A stretch of 27,753 nt of DNA, taken from positions 1-27,753 of the forward strand of contig JBKCGZ010000167.1 of NCBI GenBank assembly GCA_046303115.1. Direction: 5' to 3'. Both the position numbers and the translations under genes were made by a program. Below are positions 7,059 to 18,800 of the stretch, in pieces (position 1 is the stretch's first letter; every line of letters begins with the position of its first letter). This stretch comes from CAINEC01 sp046303115. Lineage in GTDB: Bacteria > Bacteroidota > Bacteroidia > AKYH767-A > OLB10. The notes beneath the pieces were generated by a model. It made no database searches. It saw only the letters and a program-made list of their open reading frames with translations, and was not told the DNA's origin.

Positions 7059-8948
7059 TTATTCAGTTACTGACAACACAGTAATCTCAATACGATTATT
7101 TACCTGATGATCTTCTTCGATACACAACAAACCACCCTTACATTGATTAAGAATTTTTGCAGAACCATGTCCTTTAAATTCCATCTGTGATGCATTTACG
7201 CCTGCTTTTATTAAACTCTGCTTAACCAATTGTGCACGTTGATTAGTTAGCGTTCTATTTTCTCCCTCACCACCGCGTACATCAGTATAAGAACCTATTT
7301 CAACTTTTACTCCTGGATTATCTTTTAAAATCGCAGCAAGCAATTGTAATGGTTCTTCTGATGAAGGAACAAGATTAGTGGTTTTCTTATTAAATGAAAT
7401 ACCATACCAGATAAATGGCTTATTAATTTCAATTTGTTTCAAATCGAACTTCACATCAATTGTGTCAGATTGTTTTGCACCATGTGTATCAATCGTATAT
7501 TTTTTCTGATAGTGGAACTGATCACGACATTTAATCTCGAATGAATGCTCTGGCTCAACCATAAATGTTAATCGACCATTCGCATCACAGTTATACTTTT
7601 TATACGGCTTTCCATCTTTGAATATTGCAATCGAAGTATTTTCGATTCCATCGTGTGATAACTGATCAAACGTTTGAATGCGAACAACAATTTGTGGTGG
7701 TGTCCTTTTATACTCATAAATTTTATCAAAGCCATCTCCACGACTAGTAGAAAACAATCCGTTGTAACCAGTACTATCGCAGATATATCCGAAATCATCT
7801 TGAGAGGAGTTTACAGGATAACCAATGTTATAAGGAGTTGTCCATGCACCATTGATAAAATTAGATTCGTAAATATCTAAGCCTCCTAAACCAAAATTAC
7901 CATCCGACGAAAAATAAATAGTAGAGTCATTAAAAATGAAAGGAAACATTTCGTTACCTGAAGAGTTGATGACATTACCTAAATTTTCAGGAGCACTCCA
8001 TACATTATTAACTTTTGTTGTCTTATAAATATCAGTTCCTCCATAACCCCAAGGAAGATTAGCGATAAAATACATTACATCACCTTTCGAATTTAACGTT
8101 GGATGTCCTACAGAATATTCATCACTGCCTAATTTTAATGGACCAACAATCGTTGCTGATGTGTTTTCAATTTTAGCTTCAAATATTTTTAAAACATTAA
8201 AACTCTTTTTATTTTTTTCAATCTTGTTACTGATGTAGTTGTTCCTTGTAAAATAAAGCTTTCCAAACTCTTTATCAAACGCCAACGGACCTTCGTTAAA
8301 TTTTCCATTCACATCGCCTTCAAGAGGTACTACTTCCATCCAATTCCCATTGCTTGACTTCTCGCCATAAAACAAATCGAAGTATTGATTTCCTGAAATA
8401 TCAGATTTCAAATTCGACATTCCTTTATGGTGCATATCGGAGACAAATAAAATTCCATTCTTATAATACGTTGGACTAAACACATTAACGCCTTCATTGC
8501 AATAACGAATTGGCTTAACATCATAAAGCAAGGTATCAAAATATAATAAGAAGGAGCTATCACAAACAGTTAATAGATTTTTAATTTTATTATCAGAAAC
8601 ATTTACTGTTGAATAAACCTCTAAATACTTCTTTGCTTCCTGATATTTTCCATTTTTAACAAGTGCATCACCTAAACGATAATTCCATTCTACCTTTGGA
8701 TTAGGATAAGTAAATAGCTTTTTATACCAGAACTCCGTCTTGATTGCATTCCCCATATTGTAATAGCAATCCGCGAGATTAATTGCGGCCTCACGATCGA
8801 ATCGTTTAGACAAAACAAATTCATAATCTTCCACTGCAGGAGCATAAGCTGCTAACGCATAATTTTCGTTGGCAGTACGAAGACGAATATTCACGCAACC
8901 GCTAAACAGCACCAGCACCAAGAGATATGTAAGGCTCTTATTTTTCAT
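7059..8948 (-). CDS. OmpA-family lipoprotein with TPR-like and PD40 segments
   Basis: 629 residues. A lipoprotein signal peptide ends in the lipobox LFSGC with Cys18 as the lipidation site. Residues about 25-130 are a TPR-like helical repeat region (YAPAVEDYEFVLSKRF, KYQEAKKYLE). About 150-412 is a WD40-like beta-propeller with PD40 motifs (LYFTRN, IYFSSDG, GGxDIYxS). About 418-500 looks like a carboxypeptidase-regulatory-like beta-sandwich. About 515-627 is an OmpA domain with peptidoglycan-binding residues in SYTDVRG (Asp556) and LTNQRA (Arg571), and NNRIEI near the end. It should sit in the outer membrane facing the periplasm and hold peptidoglycan. Similar proteins accompany PorP/SprF and T9SS cargo genes, and PorE is an OmpA-like T9SS component. 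It starts 1 bp after the porP/sprF-like gene. Confidence 0.92.
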   Translation of the reverse strand: MKNKSLTYLLVLVLFSGCVNIRLRTANENYALAAYAPAVEDYEFVLSKRFDREAAINLADCYYNMGNAIKTEFWYKKLFTYPNPKVEWNYRLGDALVKNGKYQEAKKYLEVYSTVNVSDNKIKNLLTVCDSSFLLYFDTLLYDVKPIRYCNEGVNVFSPTYYKNGILFVSDMHHKGMSNLKSDISGNQYFDLFYGEKSSNGNWMEVVPLEGDVNGKFNEGPLAFDKEFGKLYFTRNNYISNKIEKNKKSFNVLKIFEAKIENTSATIVGPLKLGSDEYSVGHPTLNSKGDVMYFIANLPWGYGGTDIYKTTKVNNVWSAPENLGNVINSSGNEMFPFIFNDSTIYFSSDGNFGLGGLDIYESNFINGAWTTPYNIGYPVNSSQDDFGYICDSTGYNGLFSTSRGDGFDKIYEYKRTPPQIVVRIQTFDQLSHDGIENTSIAIFKDGKPYKKYNCDANGRLTFMVEPEHSFEIKCRDQFHYQKKYTIDTHGAKQSDTIDVKFDLKQIEINKPFIWYGISFNKKTTNLVPSSEEPLQLLAAILKDNPGVKVEIGSYTDVRGGEGENRTLTNQRAQLVKQSLIKAGVNASQMEFKGHGSAKILNQCKGGLLCIEEDHQVNNRIEITVLSVTE

Positions 8949-8949
8949 A

Positions 8950-9870
8950 TTAAAAATAGCGTGGTGATTTGATTTTTAAAACTGGATATCCAAAATCATA
9001 ACCCAACATCAATTCATGAGAGCCAGAATTATAATTACTAATACCACCAAGTGTAATATCATACGAATAACCCACTCTGAACTTTCTATTTATCTGATAT
9101 TCGAACAATGCAACGATCGCTTCTTTTGATCGATACGAGGCACCCACCCAAAATATTTCATTGAACAACACATTCACATTTAAATCATATTGCATTTGAG
9201 AATCCCCTTCTTTCTTTAACAATAAGGAAGGTTTAATCTTAATGTCGCCCTCTGTTTCAATAACACCACCAATGGTCATGTACATACGTCGCCCTAAATG
9301 ATGTATTTGTTTTGTTTCCTCTTCGCGATTTTCAGATGGTTTGTAATTAACGAGATATGGAACTGAAAGTCCTGCGTAGAACAATGGACGATAGAAATAA
9401 GCTCCAAAGCCAGCATTCGGCAAAAACGAAGTAAACGTGTTATAGTCAAAAACTTTATCACCCGGATCCCAATACGTTAATTCAACAACGTTAGAATTGA
9501 AATTGGTTGCTCCTAATTGCAATCCGACACTTAACTTACTTACATCTCCTAAAGGTAAATGATAGGCCGTTGAAACATAAACGTCTGTTTGATTTGTTTT
9601 CCCAATTCTATCTTTCTGAATGAATGCACCCATCCCCAATTTTTTCTTTGGTAACATTCCATGTATACTTCCTGAAAATGTTACAGGAGCACCTTCAAAC
9701 CCAACCCATTGCTTGCGATACATCATTGTTGTACTCACAAACTCTTTACTTCCAGCATAAGCAGGATTAAGTACTAGTCCGTTAAACATATAATGACTAA
9801 CCAACGGCGTTTGCTGCGCCATTAAGTATGACGAGCAACATAAAAAGACAGCTATTAGTATCCGTTTCAT
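8950..9870 (-). CDS. PorP/SprF family type IX secretion outer-membrane protein
   Basis: 306 residues with a signal peptide (cleavage near LMA-QQ, residue 18). The family signature is QTPLVSHYMFNGLVLNPAYAGSKEF (starting at residue 20) and KQWVGFEGAP. Many amphipathic strands follow and the protein ends in aromatic RYF, as expected for an outer-membrane beta-barrel. In Flavobacterium johnsoniae, SprF is needed to export the adhesin SprB, and family members are often encoded next to cargo with the gliding-motility-type (type B) C-terminal domain. Its ATG overlaps the adhesin stop by 4 bp (ATGA), tying production of the partner to that of the adhesin. A core PorP role is less likely because the paralogue sits beside a cargo gene. 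Confidence 0.93.
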   Translation of the reverse strand: MKRILIAVFLCCSSYLMAQQTPLVSHYMFNGLVLNPAYAGSKEFVSTTMMYRKQWVGFEGAPVTFSGSIHGMLPKKKLGMGAFIQKDRIGKTNQTDVYVSTAYHLPLGDVSKLSVGLQLGATNFNSNVVELTYWDPGDKVFDYNTFTSFLPNAGFGAYFYRPLFYAGLSVPYLVNYKPSENREEETKQIHHLGRRMYMTIGGVIETEGDIKIKPSLLLKKEGDSQMQYDLNVNVLFNEIFWVGASYRSKEAIVALFEYQINRKFRVGYSYDITLGGISNYNSGSHELMLGYDFGYPVLKIKSPRYF

Positions 9871-12800
9871 CGTCTTAAATCAATGTATGTTTTATAAAAT
9901 TTATTTATAGTCCTTAATTTCAACACAGCGAAATAAGTTCCATCTGACAACATATTTCCATTATTATCTCTACCATCCCAAGTATTAAAATAGTTTTCCG
10001 TATTGTAAACTACTAAGCCCCATCGATTGAAAATGGTAATTTCATTATCGAGAAAATCTTGTATTCCTTTTATCTCGAAGAAATCGTTGTAACCATCATT
10101 GTTAGGAGTAAATGCATTTGGCAGCAATACTGGATCAAGACAATCAATTGAATCACGAACGAAAACCTTTACAGTACCAGTATCACGACATGTTCCATTT
10201 ACCACTATCCAATTGAAAATATTGACTCCGTAATTTAAATTAGAAACTAATGTAAATGGATCTGCTGTATCAGCAATGATTGCAGAAGAAGAATCGCTCC
10301 AATAACCATAACCAAACTGAGGACGGGTTCCATTTAAATTAATTTGATTTCCGCATAGTGTTTTATCACTTCCTGCTTGTGCTACAATTTCAGTAGAAAC
10401 ATTGACCAAAACCATATCGGAGTCAGAACACACCCCATCGGATACAATCCATTGAAGTTGATAATCACCAAATGAAAGATTAGATATCAAAGAAATATTG
10501 CTAGTTGAATCTGTAAACGAAACAGCAGAAGGTCCTGCCGATAAAACCCAACCACCAATTCCATAAATCGGAATTGAAGCATTTAGATTAGCTTGCGTTT
10601 GACCACAAACATTAAAATCAGTTCCAGCATTAGCTAATAACTGAGGAGGCTCTGTTATGAAGAAAGTGGAATCCTTTGTACAGCCATTATTATCTGTTAA
10701 ATATACTGTATAAGTTCCTGCTTGTAATGATGAAATATTTTGAGAGACTGAACCATTACTCCAAACAAAATTATAAGGGGAAGTTCCTCCTGCTACATTT
10801 AAAATAATAGATCCATCTTCACTTCTGTAGCACGACAAGTTATACGGAGAGTTCAATGCTGGTGTAAATCCATTTATAGAAATTGGCAGAGGCTTTTCAA
10901 TAGTAACAGTTCTTACCGCAATACAATTTAGTGCATCCGTAACCGTTAGTGTATAGCTTCCTCCAGTTAAGTTAACAACGTTTGTTGTTGTATCAGAAAG
11001 ATTACTCCAAGCAAACCGATAGGGCAAAGTACCTCCAGTTACAGTAATATTAATAAATCCATCATTTACATTAGGACAAGTTACATTTCCAGAATCGACT
11101 GCCGCGATTACAGGACCATTGATATTACTTACGTTTACTATTATTGATGAAGAACAGCCACTGCCATCAACAGCCACTAATGTATAACTCCCTGCTCCCA
11201 CATTCGACAAGGTATCGTTATTACTTGCATTCGACCAATAATAATTAAAGTTCCCCGAGCCTCCTTGAGCAGTTACTACAGCTGAACCATTATTACTTCC
11301 ACAGCTTGCGTTTTGCACAGCTAACAAATTTACTTGTATTTGATTTGGCTGACTAACGGTATATGACTGACTTATGGTACATCCAACATCATCCGTTACA
11401 ATTAACGAATAAATTCCTGCAGGGATATTTGATAAATCTTCTGTTATCTGAGTTGTTCCAACCCATTGATAAAAATAGGGAGCGATACCACCAGAAATAT
11501 CGACATTGATACTTCCATCACTTAAACCATTGCAACTAACAGAATCTAACTGAAGAAGATTTATGGCAGGACTACCTGAATTTACAACTGAATCAGTGTA
11601 ACTTGTAGAACAACCAAAAATATCAGTTACAGTTAATGTGTATGTCCCAGTATTTAATCCAGCAATCGTTGATGACGTCTGACCAGTATTCCATAAATAA
11701 CTATAAGGCTGTGTTCCACCTGAAGGAATTACAGTTATATCACCATTACTAATATTACATTTCGGATTATTGACAAACGACAATAATTGAAAAGGATCTG
11801 GTTGCGTGATTGTATCGATGTAAATACTTATACAACCATTATTATCTGTAACAGTTAGTACATATTGCCCAGCAGGCTGATTTGTTAAATTTAAAGTTGT
11901 TGCACCAGTTGACCACTCATACGTATATGGTGGCTCTCCCTGATCGATGCTCAAATAGATACATCCGTTTGATTGATTATTGCAACTCACGTTAACAATC
12001 GAATCACGAATGACATTAGTAGAACTTATATTATTCACCGCAAAAGTCTGTTGTGCATTACAATTATTCCCATCTGAAACTATCACAGAATAAACTCCAG
12101 CATACAAGTTTTGAATTGTATCGTTGGTTAATCCGTTAGACCAATTATAAGAATAAGGACCTACGCCACCTGAAACAGCTATCATAATTTCACCATTGTT
12201 GTTACTACATCCAGCGTTATCAATCATTGCACTAATAACAATTGAATCTGGCTGAGCAACAACAAAACTCCTTCTAACTGTACATCCAAAATTATCGGTA
12301 ACTGTTACTGAATAACTACCAGCACTTACATTTACAACATCTTGAGTTATTTCATTATTACTCCACAAATAAGTATAAGGACTAACTCCACCTTGAACAG
12401 AAATATCAATTACACCAGTAGCGCTGTTAAAGCATATAGCATCTGTCACTTGTGTTTGAGAAACAATTGGTGAAGGAATATTATTTACGGCCTGACTTCC
12501 AGTAGCCGAACATCCAAGGATATCCGTTACCGTTAGTGAATAGTTGCCATTCGTTAAACCCGTAAGCAATGAATTGGAAGAGCTATTAGACCATAAGTAA
12601 GTATACTGACCATTACCTCCTGAAATCGTTGCATTTATCGACCCATCACCTTGAGCACAATGCTCCTCTGTAACAACAAAAGCAATTGCAATTGGATCAG
12701 GCTCTATAAGCGAATAGGAAGTTTGTGATGAACAACCCGTAATATCAGTAACCGTTAAAATATAGTTTCCAGCAACAAGGTTAGTATTTGAATAAGCAGT

Positions 12801-15800
12801 TTCACCATTTGACCATTGCAATTGATAAGGACCTAAACCGCCTTGTACAGTTACCGTAATTTGTCCGTTAGCTGATCCATTACAAATAGGATTAATTTGC
12901 GTTACAAGATTAACAGCAGCCTGTCCAGAATTAAAAATATTTACAGAATCAACTACAGCGCAATTGTTAGCATCAGTAATAATAACTGAATAATTACCTA
13001 ACGACTGATTAGAAATTGTATTTCCATTTACCCCATTACTCCATAAATAAGTATAACCTCCTACACCTCCACTCGCAGTAACTGTTGCTGAACCATTAGA
13101 TAAATTACAATTAGCATTGGTAACATTAAATGTAGCTTGAATTTTAGCTGGTTGTAAAACGGTATAATTTTCAACAATACTACAACCATTATCATCAGTA
13201 ACTGTTAATGTATAATTACCAGCAATAACATTTAAATTATCTTGTGAAGTAATACCATTACTCCACTGATAAATAAATGGGGCTGTTCCATTTGTAATAG
13301 AAATTTGAATTGACCCTATTGCCTGATTATAACATGTTGCATTGACGATGGCATCAAGTACAATAGAAGGCCCAGGAATATCAGCCACAACAAATGTACT
13401 TTGCTTTGCACATAGTAAGGCATCAGTTATAGTAACTGTATAAGTTCCCGCAATCAAATTATTAATTGAACTATTTGTACCACCGCTACTCCAGTTGTAC
13501 GAATATGGAGCAGTACCTCCTGAAACGTTGACGATTATCGAACCAGAACTTTGTCCGCAGTTAGCATTTACAATTGTACCTTGAATTGCTATAGAATCGT
13601 TTTGACTGATAGTAAATTGTTGACTAGCAATACAACCATTGGCATCAGTAATGGTCACAGTATAATCGCCTGCTCCAACGTTTGAAATATCTTGCGTTGT
13701 AGCTCCGTTTGACCATAAGTACGTATATGGACTAACTCCTGAATTAACTAAAATATCTAATGCACCATTATTACTACCGTAACAACCAACATTAGTTTGG
13801 TTAGAAAGGGTTAATACGGGGCCGGTAGTATTTTGAACAATAATGTTTTTTTGACGAATACATCCATTAGCATCGGTTACAGTTACAGAATAAGTTCCTG
13901 CTGGTACATTTAATATTTGATTAGCAATTGAACCATTGCTCCATAAATAAGCGTAAGGACTAACTCCACCCACTGGTGTAACCTGAGCCGAACCATTTGC
14001 CTGACCACAAGTTGAATTCACAACTGTATAGTTCGCTAACGATAAAAAGGCTGGTTGTGAAATGAAAAATGACTTAGTACCAGTACATCCATTTGCATCA
14101 GTAACTGTAACACTGTATGTACCATTTGTTAAATTTGAAATGTTTTGTGATGTAGCTCCATTTGACCATAAAAAATTAAATGGCAATGTACCACTATTAA
14201 TACTGATAGTTATCGCACCAGTGCTATCACCACTACAGAGAACATTGGTTAAGGTGTTTTGAACTACTACTGGCGATGGCTGTGATAACACTGTAGAATT
14301 TTGAACCAACGTACAAGCATGTAAATCTGTAATTGTAACAGTATAGATTCCGGCAGCAAGGTTATTAATTGTTGAAGATGTACTACCTCCATTCCATACA
14401 TATGAATAACCAGGTGTTCCTCCAGAAGGAGTTACTACTAATGATCCATTATTCTGGTTACACGTGGAAGGTGTTGAAGTAAAAGATGCTGTAATTGCAG
14501 AAGGTTGATTAACTACATAACTTCCAGTAGTAGAACAATTGTTAGCGTCAGTAATAGTTACTGTATAATTTCCAGCTATTAGTCCATTAATGTCTTGAGT
14601 TGTTTGACCACTACTCCATGCATAATTTAAAAGCACTGTACCTCCGCTAACTGAAATATTAATCGATCCATTACTCCCACCATTACATAAAGGATCTGTT
14701 ATTATTCCGGAAATAATTGATGGACCTACCTGATTTGTCAATGTTACATTACGTGATACAGTACATCCATTAGCATCTGTTACTGTAACAGAATAACTAC
14801 CCGCTAATAGATTTGTTATTGAAGAAGTCGTTTGACTATTACTCCAAAGATAGGAAAGCTGACCAGTACCACCCGAAGCAGAAACACTTGCACTTCCATT
14901 TGCTAAACTACATGAAGCGTTTGTAGAAGTTATTGATGCAACAATTGCTACAGGTTCTGCAACGGTATAAGTAAAAGAATTGCTACATCCTAAATTATCT
15001 GTTACTGTGATGGTATATGTTCCAGCTGCTAAGTTGGCTAAATCTTCTGTGGTTGCGCCATTGCTCCATAAGTAAGTGTAGCCACCACTTCCTCCTGTAA
15101 AGGACTGATTAATTGCACCTATTGTTCCTCCGTAACAGTTGTTATCTATTACAACCCATGTTGCACGTTGTATAGCCGTATTTTCACTTACAACATACGT
15201 ACGATTTATCGTGCAACCGAGGTCATCCGTTAACGTTACATTGTAAGTACCATCTGATAAATTAGTAATTGGATTCGATGTTGATGAATTATTCCATAAA
15301 TACGAATACGGACTTGTACCACCAGTTACTATTAATTGAATACTACCTGTGGTTCCATTAAAACAATTTACATTGGTTATACTAGCTGTTATATTAAGTG
15401 GCAACGGACTTTGAACCGTTTGAGTATAGAACGATGTGCATCCACTCTGATCAGTAATTGTTACTGAGTAACTACCTGCCGACAAATTATTAACATCTGA
15501 TCCCGTACTACCATTACTCCATAGATAGCTGTAAGGAGGATTACCTCCAATCGTTGAACTAGAAATAGAACCATCAGTAAAACCAAAGCATGTTACATCG
15601 CTAACCGTAAAATTTGCAGATGGAGCTCCAGCACCTGACACAGCACCACTCCACAAAGAAATACATCCATTATTATCCGTAACTGTTAACGAATAACTTC
15701 CGGCGCTTAAACTACTGATAGAAGATGTTGTATTACCATTACTCCAACTATAGGTGTAAGGAATAGTTCCTCCCGATACAGCTGTTGAAATTGAACCAGA

Positions 15801-18800
15801 GCTAGCTACACATCCAGCATTAATAATAGTTGCATTAATTGTCAGTGCAGGCAACTGAGTAATTGTATACACTACTGAAGCTGTACAACTATTGGCATCG
15901 GTAACTGTTATTGTATAATCACCAGCAGATAAGCCAGACAAATTTTGACTTGTTGCTGAATTTGACCAGAGATAGGTATATGGGGCTAAGCCATCAGTTG
16001 CAGAAATATTAATAGAGCCCGTTGCTTCTCCAAAGCAATTTACATTCGTTTGTGATGTTAGCGTTACTGCAGGCCCGTTAGTATTCGTAATTATAAAATT
16101 TCTTCGACGAGTGCAACCGTTATTATCCGTAACAGTAACAGAATAAGATCCTGCACCAATATTACTTATTTGATTTGTAATATCACCATTACTCCACAAA
16201 TAGGTATATGGAGCAACACCTCCTGAAGGAATAATTTGTGCAGACCCATTTGCTTGCCCGCAGGTAGTATTTACACTACTAAAATTTGCAAGGGATAAAA
16301 ATGTTGACTGAGAAACATTGAACGAATTTATAGCCGTACATCCGTTAGCATCCGTTACTGTAACGGTATAAGTACCACTCTTTATATCTGTAATATTTTG
16401 TGTAGTAGCACCACTCGACCAAACAAATGTAAAAGGGGCTGTACCGTTATTGATAGTAATTGAAATGGATCCAGTACTATCACCATTACACAGAACATTT
16501 GTTAATGCTGATTGAACAACCACCGGAGGCAAGGTTGCACTGACTGTAGCTGAACGAATAATTGAACATCCATTTACATCAGTTATCGTTACCGTATAAT
16601 TTCCCGCTGCAACATTACTGATAGAAGAAGAAATGGTTGCGTTATTCCATAAATATGTAAATGCTCCTGTGCCACCACTAACACTAGCTGTTGCTGATCC
16701 ATTATTTAAATTACATGTTGTTGCTATAGTGTTTACATTAGCGACTAGCGCAGATGGCTGGTTGATCGTATAAGAATTACTATTTACGCAACTATTCGCA
16801 TCCGTAATTGTAACTGTATATGTTCCTGCTGACAAACCCGAAGCATCTTGATTTGTCTGACCATTACTCCAACTATATAAAAAAGGACCGACTCCGCCTG
16901 AAATAGTAATATCAATTGAACCATCACTTCCCCCATTACACAAAGGATCACTTATTATACTTGATGTGATTGATGGCCCATTTTGATTAACTAATGAAGC
17001 AGATTGAATTACGGTACATCCATTCGCATCGGTAATGGCAAGTGTATAAACTCCTGCAGCTACATTATTAATTGACGAAGCGGTTGATGCATTACTCCAC
17101 AAATAATTATATCCTGATGTACCACCACTAACGGTTGCGGATATACTTCCATTAGATGCTTCACAAGTAGGGTTAACACCATTCAACGATACAGTCAACA
17201 AGCTTGGTTGAGTAAGTGAATAACTCGATGATGCAGTACAATTATTCGCATCAGTCACTGTGACGGTATATGAACCTGCAGTTAATCCAGTAACATCTTG
17301 ACTTGTCTGTGCATTACTCCAACTATAAGTAAAAGGACTAGTACCTCCTGAAATCGTGATATCGATAGAACCATTACTTCCGCCATTACAGGAAGGATCG
17401 GTTGTAATACCTGATGTGATTGATGGTCCGTTTTGATTGACTAACGAAGAAGACTGAACCGCTGTACATCCATTAGCATCGTTAATGGTAAGTGTATAAA
17501 CTCCTGCAGCAATATTACTAATTGATGAGGCATTTGATAAATCACTCCACAAATAACTATAACCTGATGTACCACCACTAACGGTTGCGGATATACTTCC
17601 ATTAGCTGCTCCACAAGAAGGGTTAACACCATTCAACGATACAGTCAACAAGCTTGGTTGAGTAATTGTATAATTTGAAGATGCCGAACAATTACTTGCA
17701 TCAGTTACAGTAACAATATAAACTCCTGCTGTAAACCCACTAATGTCTTGCGTCGTACTTCCATTCGACCATAAATATAAATAAGAAGGATTTCCACCTG
17801 TTACAGTCAAGTCGATACTACCATCTGATCCACCATTACATTGAACAGCATTTATCACATCAGATAAAATCAATTGACTAGGCTGATTAACTGTATATGA
17901 TTCAGCAGCTGTACAACCATTTCCATCTGTCGCAACAACAGCGTAATTTCCAGCAATGATATTTTGCAACAAAGAATCAGAGGAAGCATTATTCCATAAG
18001 TAAGAATAATTACCAACTCCACCAATTGAAGTGATATTTATTTGACCGTTATTTAAACCGAAGCATGTAACATCACCAACCGTACTAATAATGGAAATTA
18101 CTGAAGGCTCATTAACTGTAAATATTTGCGATACTTCACAACCTAAATTATCTTTTACAACTAATGAATAAATATTAGCTGCAACTCCAACCAAATTTTG
18201 AGAAACAATTGAATTATCCCAAGTAAAATTATAAATACCGCTACCGCCATTCGCAGATGCTTGAATTGATCCATCTGATAATCCATTGCAAGTTGCATCT
18301 GAAACAACACCTGAAATTATTATTGCTGGATTTTGAGTAATTTGTATAGATGTATCCTTTGTACATCCATTGGCATCTGTGATTGTTAAAGAATAAACAC
18401 CTGCAACAACACCACTTAAATCTTCATTGATTGATGCATCACTCCATAAATAATTTAAAGTTCCTGTACCACCATTCGATGTTAAATTAATTACACCATC
18501 GGCATTACCAAAACAATTGATCGAATTCACCGTCGCGCTGATTGATATTGGAGATGGCTGATTCACATTGAAGCTAGAAGAATTTGTACATCCGTTAAAA
18601 TCAGAAACAGTCAACGTATAAGTACCAGTACCTATAGCACTTATATCTTGTGTCAACACTCCATTACTCCATGAATATGAATATGAACCTGACCCACCTG
18701 ATACACTTACATCGACACTACCATCAAGACCACCATTACAAGGTATGTCGGTAACATTTCCAATAATATTTATTGCTGTTGGTTGTCCAATAGCAATTAC

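Noticed and set aside
14062..14262. Plus-strand open frame inside the adhesin gene
   Set aside because: It is a shadow frame caused by the repetitive composition; the minus-strand frame is continuous and shows clear SprB-like repeats.
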